This document shows positions 45,403 through 54,543 of a DNA stretch of 64,000 nt, piece after piece; within the stretch, counting starts at the first letter, position 1, and each line of letters starts with the position of its first letter. A program made the position numbers and the translations under genes. This DNA is from UKL13-2 sp038206765 (lineage in GTDB: Bacteria; Pseudomonadota; Gammaproteobacteria; Burkholderiales; Usitatibacteraceae): the NCBI GenBank assembly GCA_038206765.1, contig JBBRAM010000012.1, positions 50,852 through 114,851 on the forward strand, given 5' to 3'. The notes under the pieces were generated by a model. That model searched no databases. It was not told the origin of the DNA and was given only the letters and a program-made list of their open reading frames with translations.

Positions 45403-46683
45403 TTATCCAGACGAACGTGACTCTGAGTTTTGCAAAGTCATTTTAGTGCGCATTGGCTTTAAGACAAACAGCGCAAGCACCGCGGCAAGGGCATTCATTC
45501 CAGCAGCGAGGTAAAACACGGCATGCCAGCTGCCAGTGGCCGTTGTAATCATGCTGGAGAATGGCACCAGTAGGGCTGCCGTTCCTTTTGCGGTATAGAG
45601 TAGCCCCGCATTGGTGGCCGCAAATTTCGAACCGTAGGTGTCACCGCATGTGGAGGGGAAGAGGCTATAAATTTCTCCCCAGGCAAAAAATACAAGGCCA
45701 GTCAGGATCACAAACATCAATGGATCAGCACCAAAGTTGGCCAACAAAACGATACCAACAGCCTCAATACCGAAGGCTATAAACATGGTGTTCTCACGGC
45801 CGATATTATCGGATACCCAGCCAAAGAAGGGGCGTGTAACGCCGTTTAGAACTCGATCAATCGATAACGCAAACGTTAACGCCGGCAATGTCAAACCCAT
45901 AATTGAAACGGGCACATCGCCAATATGCAAATCCTTCGCAATCGGCCCCAACTGCGCCGTCGCCATCAGCCCACCAGCCGCCATCATGACAAACATCGCG
46001 TACATCAGCCAAAATACGGGGGTTTGGATCATTTCCTTCCAAGTGTAATCAACCTTGGTTTGAATGACAGAAGCGGGCTGTGGGACATCCGATTTTTTGG
46101 GGGCCAACAACCCAAAAGAAACCAAGAAAACAACAATACCTTGTCCAATACCAAAGTATAAAAACGCTGCCTCGTAACCATTGGCTTTGATAATTGCCTG
46201 AATTGGAATGATGGTTAAGGCAGAGCCCATTCCGAAGCCGGCAGCCGTCAAACCGGCAGCCAAACCACGGCGATCTGGGAACCACTTTAGGGCATTCCCA
46301 ACGCAGGTTCCGTACACGGCTCCAGCGCCGATTCCGCCAATTGCGGCAGCGACATAGAGCATCGTAAGTGAATCAGCAAAAGAATTCATTACCCAAGCAA
46401 TGCCCACCAATATACCGCCCCACATCACAACGGGACGTGGACCATATTTGTCGACCAAGTAGCCCTCGATGGGTACTAACCAAGTTTCAGTTACAACAAA
46501 AATCGTGAACGCGACCTGAATAGCGGTTCGACCCCAGCCAAATTTAGCATCCATTGGATTGACGAATAAGGTCCACCCATATTGCAGGTTCGCAATCATC
46601 GCCATGCAGATGATGCCTAAAAAAAGTTGTAACCAGCGGTTAATTGCCGGTTTTTTCACGCCATTTATTGTTTCCTCAGTCAT
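45403..46683 (-). CDS. oxlT: OxlT-type MFS oxalate/formate antiporter
   Basis: This 426-residue protein has twelve predicted membrane helices. The N-terminal part closely follows Oxalobacter OxlT (QYGWTLFVNPMDAKFGWGR, then GYLVDKYGPRPVVMWGG and KWFPDRRGLAAGLTAAGFG). OxlT exchanges external oxalate2- for internal formate1-. The exchange plus decarboxylation makes a proton-motive cycle. Its placement beside oxc, frc and the Crp/Fnr gene supports oxalate. Substrate-binding Arg/Lys positions could not be mapped with certainty, so another dicarboxylate cannot be excluded. Confidence 0.85.
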   Translation of the reverse strand: MTEETINGVKKPAINRWLQLFLGIICMAMIANLQYGWTLFVNPMDAKFGWGRTAIQVAFTIFVVTETWLVPIEGYLVDKYGPRPVVMWGGILVGIAWVMNSFADSLTMLYVAAAIGGIGAGAVYGTCVGNALKWFPDRRGLAAGLTAAGFGMGSALTIIPIQAIIKANGYEAAFLYFGIGQGIVVFLVSFGLLAPKKSDVPQPASVIQTKVDYTWKEMIQTPVFWLMYAMFVMMAAGGLMATAQLGPIAKDLHIGDVPVSIMGLTLPALTFALSIDRVLNGVTRPFFGWVSDNIGRENTMFIAFGIEAVGIVLLANFGADPLMFVILTGLVFFAWGEIYSLFPSTCGDTYGSKFAATNAGLLYTAKGTAALLVPFSSMITTATGSWHAVFYLAAGMNALAAVLALFVLKPMRTKMTLQNSESRSSG

Positions 46684-46767
46684 GCTCTCTCTCCAAAAAA
46701 TTATCGCTATTTTGCGAAGCTATTTTTTCCTACGACATCAGTGTCTTCGCGAATCGCTTTTTTTGTA

Positions 46768-46781
46768 TTGACTGGAATCAT
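46768..46781. promoter_or_regulatory. FNR-like box upstream of the antiporter gene
   Basis: TTGACTGGAATCAT matches TTGAT-N4-ATCAA at 8 of 10 defined bases and lies about 85 bp upstream of the antiporter ATG. It pairs with the better box before the Crp/Fnr gene. Random occurrence is possible. Confidence 0.4.
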
Positions 46782-46864
46782 CCTTCCATGGGCGAAATGT
46801 CAGACATCAATTTTTAAGAGCAGCCTGCGTTTTTATGGATATAAATACAAACACTCAAGTTCCT

Positions 46865-46889
46865 TGGTTTGATTTTCAATCAGACCAAA
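46865..46889 (-). other. Hairpin downstream of terC
   Basis: An 11-bp stem with one mismatch (TTGGTTTGATT with AATCAGACCAA) and a 3-nt loop lies 50 bp after the terC stop. It lacks a T-tract on the minus strand, so it is at best a weak terminator or an mRNA-end hairpin. Confidence 0.4.
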
Positions 46890-46938
46890 CTCAGCCCAAC
46901 ACCTCAACGGCTCGATGGTGTAGCCAACCAAACGGCAT

Positions 46939-47661
46939 CTATGCAACAATCTTGACAGCGCTTTTTCTAGCTGCACGCTTTGCCAACAACATGCCGACGC
47001 CAACCACCAACAAAGCACAAAATAGTGGAGTTGCATATCCCATCCAAGCCATGTTTTGCTCAATCCACTGCTTATCCACCGGATCAGTAATCGCCATTTC
47101 GCCTGCCACAAAACCTAGCAGCGCTGCACCGATTGTGATGATGGACGGAAAGCGTTCCATGAGCTTCAGCAACAGTGTGCTGGCAAAAATAATCAGGGGA
47201 ATACTGATCGCCAAACCTAGCGTGAGCAGCAAAATATCGTCCTTGGCAGCAGCGGCGACCGCAATCACATTATCCAAACTCATGACCAAATCAGCAACCA
47301 AAATAGTGCGGATTGCGGAGCCCAGATGCGAATGGCTTTTGATACTGCCATCGTCATCATCTTCGGGAATCATCAATTGAATACCGATCCAAATTAATAG
47401 CAGCGCGCCGATAATTTTCAGCCACGGCAACGCCAGCAACTTGACGGCAAATATCGTAAGAGCGATCCGCATAATAATCGCGGCACCACTGCCCCAAAAA
47501 ATGGCTTTATTTTGCTGGCCGGGTGGCAGGCCGCGAGCCGCGAGGGCGATAACAACGGCGTTGTCGCCGGACAGCACAATATTGACACCAATTATTTTAA
47601 CTAACGCAATCCAAAATACGGCAGTGAGAACAGGGGCGAAAAGTGGCGGTAAAAAATCCAT
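46939..47661 (-). CDS. TerC-family integral membrane protein
   Basis: This 240-residue protein has about seven to nine helices and the two TerC signatures with acidic residues inside membrane segments (NIVLSGDNAVVIALAAR and VMSLDNVIAVAAA). TerC/Alx-type proteins export Mn2+ or help metallate exported proteins. The ATG at 47661 is chosen because the upstream frame is not family-like. No yybP-ykoY riboswitch was recognised in the leader. It is a single gene divergent from slt. Confidence 0.9.
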   Translation of the reverse strand: MDFLPPLFAPVLTAVFWIALVKIIGVNIVLSGDNAVVIALAARGLPPGQQNKAIFWGSGAAIIMRIALTIFAVKLLALPWLKIIGALLLIWIGIQLMIPEDDDDGSIKSHSHLGSAIRTILVADLVMSLDNVIAVAAAAKDDILLLTLGLAISIPLIIFASTLLLKLMERFPSIITIGAALLGFVAGEMAITDPVDKQWIEQNMAWMGYATPLFCALLVVGVGMLLAKRAARKSAVKIVA

Positions 47662-47864
47662 GTTTCTGTCCAACCTAAAGAGATCCAGTGAAAATAGCGT
47701 TGAAACGCAAAAAACGGTGCGCCAAATCAAACAATCAGGCGAACACGATGCTTGCAATGGTTATAAAATGATTGTGTATGAGACATGACAACCGTGATGC
47801 GCTTTCAACCGTTTGATGAATATTGTTGCATGGATATTAACGCTGTTATTGCTGCATTATTTTA

Positions 47865-50300
47865 ATGGCCCAGATATCAAATTACTTTCGCGCCAATTGG
47901 ATGCACCGAATGCCCACTATTTACATACAGAATAGCTTGAACGCGAGACCGCTACGTGCGTTCGTACGGGATCCGCTATGGAGAACATGCTGTGTTTATC
48001 GTTTTTGTGTTGGCGCAATCGCATTTTTATCCTTACTGACTAACCCTGTTTTTGCTCAAGGTGTTCAAAACCAAAACCCCGTTCTGCACGCGAAACTAGC
48101 TTCGGCATCTGATGCCGCGTCGACGGCAGTGTTTGATAACGAGATACTCGCCGCGAAAACTGCATTTGATCAGCGCGACTTGAGAGCACTCGATACCGTA
48201 CGCCAAAAAGTTTTCCGCCTCCAGCAACAAAATAAACTGCAAAGCGAGCATCCACTTGCGCCCTATGTTTTTTATTGGTGGGCAGGTGCCAATCTGGCGG
48301 CTGCCAACGCGTTTGCCGTAACCGAGGCGAGCACGATTCAAGCCTTCCTCGCCAATAATCCGGAAACGCCCATCGCTGACAGCTTACGCCGCGATTGGCT
48401 CAGAGCGCTCGGTAAGCTCGATCGATGGGATTTGTTTAACCCGGCTTTCGCCAAGCTCATGACTGATGATGCTGAGGTAACTTGTCATTCATGGCGGTAT
48501 CGTTTGATGCAAAATGACTTGGATGCCGCATCGGAAGCGAAAGCGTTGTGGAACGTCGGAAAAGCGGCTCCGGAATCTTGCTATGCCGTGTTCCAAACCA
48601 TCAATGACGCTAACGCCTCAAATTCGTTATCAACGGACGATATTTGGCGGCGGGTGCGATTGCTGCTGGAAAACAAATTGATCAACGACGCGCGCCGCAG
48701 CGCGGCCTTCGCTAAAAATTTATCCCCCAACTTTGAGCGCACGACGGCCAGTATTAATCTCGACCCGCGCTCTTATTTGTCGCGCGAAAAGCCAGACGCG
48801 AAATCACGCGCTTCGGTTGAGCTCTACTTATTTGCCGTTACCCGTTTAGCGCGCGATGACCCGAGCAGTGCCGCGGCATTACTCGAAAAAAGCGCCGACA
48901 AACTAAGCGCCGTTGATCGCAGTTATGCTTGGGCGCAAGTCGGGCAGTACGGCGGCATGCAGCATGAGCCGGATGCCTTGGATTGGTTTTTACGAGCGCA
49001 AGATGCTCCACTAAACGATAACCAAGCAGCCTGGAAGGCCCGTGCAGCCTTGCGTTTGGGGAAGTGGCCGCATGTACGCGCAGCCATTTTAGCGATGTCA
49101 ACGATTGAAAAACGCGAACCCTCATGGCGCTATTGGCTTGCACGATCCTTGGAACACTCAGCGGAAAAAAGTCCGCCTGCGTCCACAAACAGCATAATCA
49201 CCCCAACTGCCAATGAGCCGCTAGCCGAACAAATCAAAAATTTGAAAGAACCGTTGGCACGTGAAAATAATTTTTACGCGCTACTTGCCGCAGAAGAATT
49301 GGGGATGACAACCCGCCCAAATTGGCAAGGCTACAAACCGTCTCCGTTCGAAGTTGATGCAATGGCGGGACGCGCCGGTATGAAGCGGGTTTTAGCACTT
49401 TACCGTTTGGAATTAAAGCCAGAAGGTCTGCGCGAATGGCAGTTCGCCACGCGACTTTTTAACGATCAAGAATTACTCGCGGCAGCCGAGGTGGCACGCC
49501 GCAACAACATCCCGGATCGCGCGATTAGTGCGGCGGATCGTACGCTAGTGCTGCATGATTTTTCGCAGCGTTATCCGATTCCGTATCGCGACGCGTTGAA
49601 ACCCAGTGCCGAGAATCATCAGCTAGATGAGGCGTGGGTATATGGCTTGATACGTCAAGAAAGCCGCTTTATGGCCGATGTGAAATCGCGCGTCGGCGCA
49701 ATGGGCTTGATGCAGCTGATGCCCGCCACTGCAACCTGGGTTGCCAAACAGGCAGGCATGAGAGATTTTTCAGTCAGTCGCGCGCTCGATGTGCCGATTA
49801 ATTTGACGCTGGGCACATTTTATTTGCGTCATGTACTCGATGATTTGGGGCATCCCGTCTTGGCGACCGCCGCCTATAATGCCGGCCCTGGACGGGCGCG
49901 GCGCTGGCGTGCTGAAACGCCGCTCGAGGGTGCGATTTATGCAGAGACAATTCCGTTTGCTGAGACTCGCGATTACGTGAAAAAAGTGATGACCAATAAA
50001 TGGTACTACCGCAGTCGTTTTGGCGCGGCGCCAATGACACTAGCGGAAATGATGGGCACAGTTCCGGGGCGGACGGGCGGACGCGGTGCAGGCACATTGC
50101 GCACGGCGGCGGTAGGCGCGCCAGTGGGAATCGCAACATCGGTGCCCCCTTTTGAAGCGTCACCTATGCCCCCACCCGCGATATCGACCGAAGCGGCAAT
50201 CAAAATTTCTGGCCAATCTCAGTCTCAGTCGCAGCCGCTATCAGTATCACTGCCGAACCCATCAGTGCAAAATTTAACGCCACCGAATATTGCAAAATAA
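47865..50300 (+). CDS. slt: Soluble lytic murein transglycosylase (Slt70 family)
   Basis: This 811-residue periplasmic enzyme has a hydrophobic export signal (about 43-64, ending in VFAQG), a long alpha-superhelical U/L domain and the SLT catalytic domain. The catalytic Glu is about 599 (RQESRF), with GAMGLMQLMPATA and AAYNAGPGRARRWR following. It cleaves peptidoglycan to 1,6-anhydro products. The C-terminal 90 or so residues are a Pro/Gly/Ser-rich tail not usual in E. coli Slt. The N-terminus before the signal is long (about 40 residues), and a later start is possible. The next gene begins 2 bp after the stop. Confidence 0.92.
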   Translation: MAQISNYFRANWMHRMPTIYIQNSLNARPLRAFVRDPLWRTCCVYRFCVGAIAFLSLLTNPVFAQGVQNQNPVLHAKLASASDAASTAVFDNEILAAKTAFDQRDLRALDTVRQKVFRLQQQNKLQSEHPLAPYVFYWWAGANLAAANAFAVTEASTIQAFLANNPETPIADSLRRDWLRALGKLDRWDLFNPAFAKLMTDDAEVTCHSWRYRLMQNDLDAASEAKALWNVGKAAPESCYAVFQTINDANASNSLSTDDIWRRVRLLLENKLINDARRSAAFAKNLSPNFERTTASINLDPRSYLSREKPDAKSRASVELYLFAVTRLARDDPSSAAALLEKSADKLSAVDRSYAWAQVGQYGGMQHEPDALDWFLRAQDAPLNDNQAAWKARAALRLGKWPHVRAAILAMSTIEKREPSWRYWLARSLEHSAEKSPPASTNSIITPTANEPLAEQIKNLKEPLARENNFYALLAAEELGMTTRPNWQGYKPSPFEVDAMAGRAGMKRVLALYRLELKPEGLREWQFATRLFNDQELLAAAEVARRNNIPDRAISAADRTLVLHDFSQRYPIPYRDALKPSAENHQLDEAWVYGLIRQESRFMADVKSRVGAMGLMQLMPATATWVAKQAGMRDFSVSRALDVPINLTLGTFYLRHVLDDLGHPVLATAAYNAGPGRARRWRAETPLEGAIYAETIPFAETRDYVKKVMTNKWYYRSRFGAAPMTLAEMMGTVPGRTGGRGAGTLRTAAVGAPVGIATSVPPFEASPMPPPAISTEAAIKISGQSQSQSQPLSVSLPNPSVQNLTPPNIAK

Positions 50301-50302
50301 TC

Positions 50303-51238
50303 ATGAAGATTCAAAAAATATTACTCTTAGGGGGCTCGGGTTTTATTGGCAGCACGTTGGCCGAGCAGCTCGTCGAGCGTGGCTATTTTGTCACCGTCCC
50401 AACCCGCCGCCGCGAACGTGCGAAGCATTTGTTGTTGTTGCCAACCATTGATATTGTCGAAGCCGATATTCACGATCCCAAGGTGCTGGACGCGTTGGTG
50501 CGGCAACACGATTGCGTCATCAATCTCATCGGTATTTTGCATGGCGATTTTGAACGCGAGCATGTGGCGCTTCCTTCCTTGGTGGCGGAGGCTTGCGCAA
50601 AAGCTGGCGTAAAGCGGCTACTTCACATGAGCTCGCTCGGTGCTGACGTGAACGGGCCGAGCCAATATTTGCAATCGCGCGGCCGCGGCGAGCAAAGCGT
50701 TTGGGCGATGGCAAAGCGCAACCCGCATCTACAGGTGACGGTGTTCCAACCGTCCGTTGTGTTCGGCGAACGCGATCAGTTTCTAAATAAATTTTTGAGT
50801 TTGATCTCGCTTTTTCCGGTGATTCCGCTCGGCTCACCTGGGGCAAAATTTCAACCGGTTTGGGTGGGCGATGTGGCCCGTGCCATCGCGACCAGTGTCG
50901 AGCTTAGTAAAACGCACGGCATGACTTATCCGCTGGTCGGTCCAACGGTTTATACGCTGAGGGAGTTGGTTGAGTTAGTTGTCACCATGTCTGGTAAACC
51001 CCGCGCCGTTATTGGGCTTCCAGCCAGTCTATCGACGTTGCAGGCGACCGTGTTTGAGTTTTTACCCGGTAAAATTATTACCCGTGACAACTTGCGCTCG
51101 ATGAGCATACCCAGCACCTCAGATGCACCGTTCCCGGCGTTATTTGGCCGCGCTAGCGAACTTGAGAGTACGGTTCGCAGCTATATGAACGCCACCGTTG
51201 GCCGGGCACAGTACCCTCGGTTCCGGGAACGTGATTGA
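50303..51238 (+). CDS. NDUFA9-like NAD(P)-binding epimerase-family protein
   Basis: This 311-residue protein has an N-terminal Rossmann motif (LLGGSGFIGSTLAEQL) of the complex I NDUFA9 subfamily of atypical SDRs. HMSSLGAD fits the core, and VGPTVYTLRELVEL is conserved in the group. Members bind NAD(P)H and often lack activity. It is probably co-transcribed with slt. Confidence 0.85.
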   Translation: MKIQKILLLGGSGFIGSTLAEQLVERGYFVTVPTRRRERAKHLLLLPTIDIVEADIHDPKVLDALVRQHDCVINLIGILHGDFEREHVALPSLVAEACAKAGVKRLLHMSSLGADVNGPSQYLQSRGRGEQSVWAMAKRNPHLQVTVFQPSVVFGERDQFLNKFLSLISLFPVIPLGSPGAKFQPVWVGDVARAIATSVELSKTHGMTYPLVGPTVYTLRELVELVVTMSGKPRAVIGLPASLSTLQATVFEFLPGKIITRDNLRSMSIPSTSDAPFPALFGRASELESTVRSYMNATVGRAQYPRFRERD

Positions 51239-51358
51239 GTGCAGGACATTGGCGTTTGGTAAGCTTTTTCTCATCACCCCGCCGTTTTCTCATTCGGTTA
51301 CCGGCCTGCATCATCCACCCGCTTATTTAATTTTTTACCTTTATCGCAAAGAACAACC

Positions 51359-52048
51359 ATGTCATTAAGCCTCGTCATCGCCAATAAAAATTATTCATCT
51401 TGGTCTATGCGGCCATGGGTTTTACTTCGGCAATTTGATATTCAGTTTGAAGAAATTATGCTGAAGTTTCACAGCCGTGAATGGGAGGAGCTTTTGCCAC
51501 GTTATTCACCGTCGCGCATGGTGCCGGTGCTGTGGAACGGCAAGCCGGGTAGCGGTGACCCGGTTTGGGAATCCACCGCGATTTTTGAAGCGATTGCCGA
51601 GTGGTTCCCGCATCTGCCGGTCTGGCCGCGCGATGCCGCAGCCCGTAACCTCGCCCGCTGTATGGTTGCTGAAATGCACGCCGGGTTTCGGCCATTGCGC
51701 ACAAACATGCCGATGAATATTCGCGCATCGTTGCCTGCCTTGGGCATGTCGCCGGATGTCGCGCAGAACATTGCACGGATTGAGGCAATCTGGCGTGATG
51801 CCCGCGCCCGCTTTGGCTCGAAGACCAATTCACCGTTTCTGTTTGGCGAGTTTTCGGCGGCCGACGCGATGTTCGCGCCGGTCGTCATGCGCTTCGCCAC
51901 CTATCAACCAAAACTTGCCAGCGATACGCTTGCCTATTGCGAGGCCGTCAAAGCTGCGCCCGGCGTCGCTGCTTGGAACGCCGCGTCATTGCTTGAGACA
52001 GAAATCGTGCCTGAAGATGAGCTACATCAAACGCCGGTTACAAAATAG
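51359..52048 (+). CDS. Glutathione S-transferase family protein
   Basis: This 229-residue protein has an N-terminal thioredoxin-like GSH domain (NYSSWSMRPWVL, with Ser as the probable catalytic residue) and a C-terminal helical domain containing GEFSAADAMFAPV. The substrate is unknown. It is followed by cca in the same direction with a short gap. Confidence 0.87.
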   Translation: MSLSLVIANKNYSSWSMRPWVLLRQFDIQFEEIMLKFHSREWEELLPRYSPSRMVPVLWNGKPGSGDPVWESTAIFEAIAEWFPHLPVWPRDAAARNLARCMVAEMHAGFRPLRTNMPMNIRASLPALGMSPDVAQNIARIEAIWRDARARFGSKTNSPFLFGEFSAADAMFAPVVMRFATYQPKLASDTLAYCEAVKAAPGVAAWNAASLLETEIVPEDELHQTPVTK

Positions 52049-52141
52049 AAACACTAGTATTGGCGAGGGTTTCAAAGCGAATTCGCCTCAAGAAGTCCGC
52101 CATTGCTTGTTTTTCACGTTTTTATCATTCAAAGACACAAA

Positions 52142-53431
52142 ATGAAAATCTACACGGTCGGCGGCGCGGTACGCGATGGGTTGCTTGGCTTAGCGGTGCG
52201 GGATCGTGACTACGTCGTGGTGGGTGCAACAATTGAGCAAATGTTGGCGGCGGGCTACATTGCGGTCGGTGCCGATTTTCCCGTGTTTTTGCACCCCGAA
52301 ACACATGAGGAATATGCCCTCGCCAGAACAGAGCGCAAGACCGCGCCCGGTTACAAAGGGTTTGTGTTTCACACTGCCACCAATGTATCGCTCGAACAAG
52401 ATTTGCAACGCCGCGATTTGACAATTAACGCGATTGCGCGCGACGATGCGGGGCATCTCATCGACCCTTACAGCGGTGAAGCAGACTTGCATCACAAGCT
52501 GCTACGGCATGTCAGCGACGCGTTTACTGAGGACCCGGTGCGAATTCTGCGGGTGGCGCGTTTCGCGGCGCGGTTTGCAACGCTCGGCTTTACGGTTGCG
52601 CCGGAGACGATGTTGCTCATGCAGCGGATGGTGCGCGAAGGCGAAGCGGATCATCTGGTAGCCGAACGCGTGTGGCAAGAGCTGTCGCGGGGACTGATGG
52701 AAGCGACACCGGCCCGGATGTTTATGGTACTGCGGGAATCGGGAGCATTAGCGCGCCTGATGCCAGAACTAGGCGCTGACGAGGCGCAAAACGAGCGGAC
52801 ACTAGCGCAGCTACAAACGGCGGCAGAACACAATCTGCCGCTGCCAGTTCGGTTTGCAGTGCTCACGGCGTCTATCGGCAAAAGTGTCAACGGCAATGTT
52901 GCGACAGCGACAGTGTCAGCTGCGCATCCGATAAAACCACATCACCAAATAATTAATACACAACCGCTGGAAGTACTATGCGAACGTTTGCGCGTGCCGG
53001 GTGATTGCCGTGATCTGGCTTTGTTGGCGGCGAAGTGGCATGCCGATGTAGGCGATTCGTTGCGGCTCGATGCTAGGCAACTTCTCAGGTTGTTCGACCA
53101 CACCGATGCATTGCGTCGCCCCGCGCGGTTCGTGCAATTGCTCGATGCTTGTCGGTGCCTGAATTTGTCCAAACCGCCCTCAGACAACATGAATAAAAGA
53201 TCGCCAGATGAATCCAATACATCTTGTTTGCAGCCCGATTTGCAGCAGAAATATTTACAGCACGCCATGACGCGCTTGCAGGCACTGGACCAAGGCTCCG
53301 TTGCAAAATACGCGATGGCAAACGATGAAAAACACGCTACCGTAGCCGGCAACACCATTGCCGATGCGATTCACGAAGCGAAATTAAACTTACTCGAATC
53401 ATTTATCAGCGAACAAAGGAAGCCACCATGA
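52142..53431 (+). CDS. cca: CCA tRNA nucleotidyltransferase with a degenerate HD region
   Basis: This 429-residue protein has a class II nucleotidyltransferase head (GGAVRDGLLG, DRDYVVVG with the catalytic Asp pair, and RRDLTINAIA). It adds CCA to tRNA 3' ends. In E. coli the C-terminal HD domain gives phosphatase activity through an H-D pair after a VRFA stretch (ATLCHDLGK). Here the matching place reads PVRFAVLTASIGKS, so the HD pair is gone. GDCRDLALLAAKWHADV and the rest of the fold remain. A Cys-rich, non-conserved tail of about 60 residues follows. The ATG at 52142 is preferred to an upstream TTG. Confidence 0.9.
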   Translation: MKIYTVGGAVRDGLLGLAVRDRDYVVVGATIEQMLAAGYIAVGADFPVFLHPETHEEYALARTERKTAPGYKGFVFHTATNVSLEQDLQRRDLTINAIARDDAGHLIDPYSGEADLHHKLLRHVSDAFTEDPVRILRVARFAARFATLGFTVAPETMLLMQRMVREGEADHLVAERVWQELSRGLMEATPARMFMVLRESGALARLMPELGADEAQNERTLAQLQTAAEHNLPLPVRFAVLTASIGKSVNGNVATATVSAAHPIKPHHQIINTQPLEVLCERLRVPGDCRDLALLAAKWHADVGDSLRLDARQLLRLFDHTDALRRPARFVQLLDACRCLNLSKPPSDNMNKRSPDESNTSCLQPDLQQKYLQHAMTRLQALDQGSVAKYAMANDEKHATVAGNTIADAIHEAKLNLLESFISEQRKPP

Positions 53432-54417
53432 CAAGCTCAGAAACCACCCACGCGATCCGCATCCACGAGCACGGCGGTCCCGACGTCATGCGCTGGGAAG
53501 CGGTTGATGTTGACGCACCCGGCCCGGGAGAAATTCGTATCAAGCAAACTGCAGTTGGATTGAACTACATCGATACCTATCACCGTTCGGGGCTCTATAA
53601 AATTCCGTTGCCATCGGTGATTGGCCGCGAGGGTGCGGGCGTCGTCGAGGCGGTAGCGGGTGATGTAGAGGATTTAAAAGTCGGCGATCGCGTAGCTTAT
53701 GCGTCCTCGCCCATCGGCTCATATGCTGAGCTGCGGCTCATGCCCGCCCACCGCGTCGTGAAAATTCCCGACAATGTTTCCGACCAACAAGCAGCCTCGA
53801 TGATGCTCAAAGGCATGACCGCACAATATTTGATTCGCCGCACCTACCGCGTCAAGCCGGGCGATACAGTTTTATTCCACGCCGCCGCCGGTGGTGTGGG
53901 CTTGATGTTGTGCCAATGGGCAAAACATTTGGGCGCAACGGTGATCGGCACGGTCGGCTCGGCAGAAAAAGCGAAACTTGCCCGCGCCAATGGCTGCGAT
54001 CACGTGATCAATTATTCGGCCGAAGATTTTGTGGCTCGCGTGGCTGAGATCACAGACGGCAAAAAATGCAATGTGGTTTACGATGGTGTTGGTAAAGACA
54101 CTTTTTTAAAATCGCTCGACTGCGCACGCCCTCTGGGCACGGTGGCGCTGTTCGGCAATGCGTCGGGCGCGGTGCCACCGTTTGATCTTGGCATGTTGGC
54201 GGCCAAGGGCTCACTGTTCGTAACTCGCCCCACGCTCGATACCTATGTCGCAACACGCGAGGATCTGGTGGCAACGGCGGATGAGCTCTTTGATGTGGTT
54301 GGGCGCGGCCTGGTAAAAATTGAAGTAAACCAAACTTATCCGCTCAAAGAGGCCGCACAAGCACATCGCGATTTGGAGGCCCGAAAAACGACCGGCTCTA
54401 CGGTGCTATTGCCTTAG
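53428..54417 (+). CDS. NADPH:quinone oxidoreductase, zinc-free MDR family
   Basis: This 329-residue protein has an N-terminal GroES-like domain (GPGEIRIKQTAVGLNYID) and a Rossmann motif (AAAGGVGLMLCQ), typical of QorA. It would reduce quinones or enones with NADPH. The ATG overlaps the cca stop by 4 bp, so the two are translationally coupled. Confidence 0.9.
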   Translation: MTSSETTHAIRIHEHGGPDVMRWEAVDVDAPGPGEIRIKQTAVGLNYIDTYHRSGLYKIPLPSVIGREGAGVVEAVAGDVEDLKVGDRVAYASSPIGSYAELRLMPAHRVVKIPDNVSDQQAASMMLKGMTAQYLIRRTYRVKPGDTVLFHAAAGGVGLMLCQWAKHLGATVIGTVGSAEKAKLARANGCDHVINYSAEDFVARVAEITDGKKCNVVYDGVGKDTFLKSLDCARPLGTVALFGNASGAVPPFDLGMLAAKGSLFVTRPTLDTYVATREDLVATADELFDVVGRGLVKIEVNQTYPLKEAAQAHRDLEARKTTGSTVLLP

Positions 54418-54543
54418 CGCGTTAAATGATTAACCTATCAAAAATAGCTGATAACTTATGCGTTGATGATGGTGTACTCTATGCAATATCGGCACTAACA
54501 TCAAGAGCATTAAACGAACTGAAAACATTAACAGGAGAACAGT

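Noticed and set aside
47662..47864. Manganese (yybP-ykoY) riboswitch before terC
   Set aside because: The conserved loop sequences were not found in the leader.
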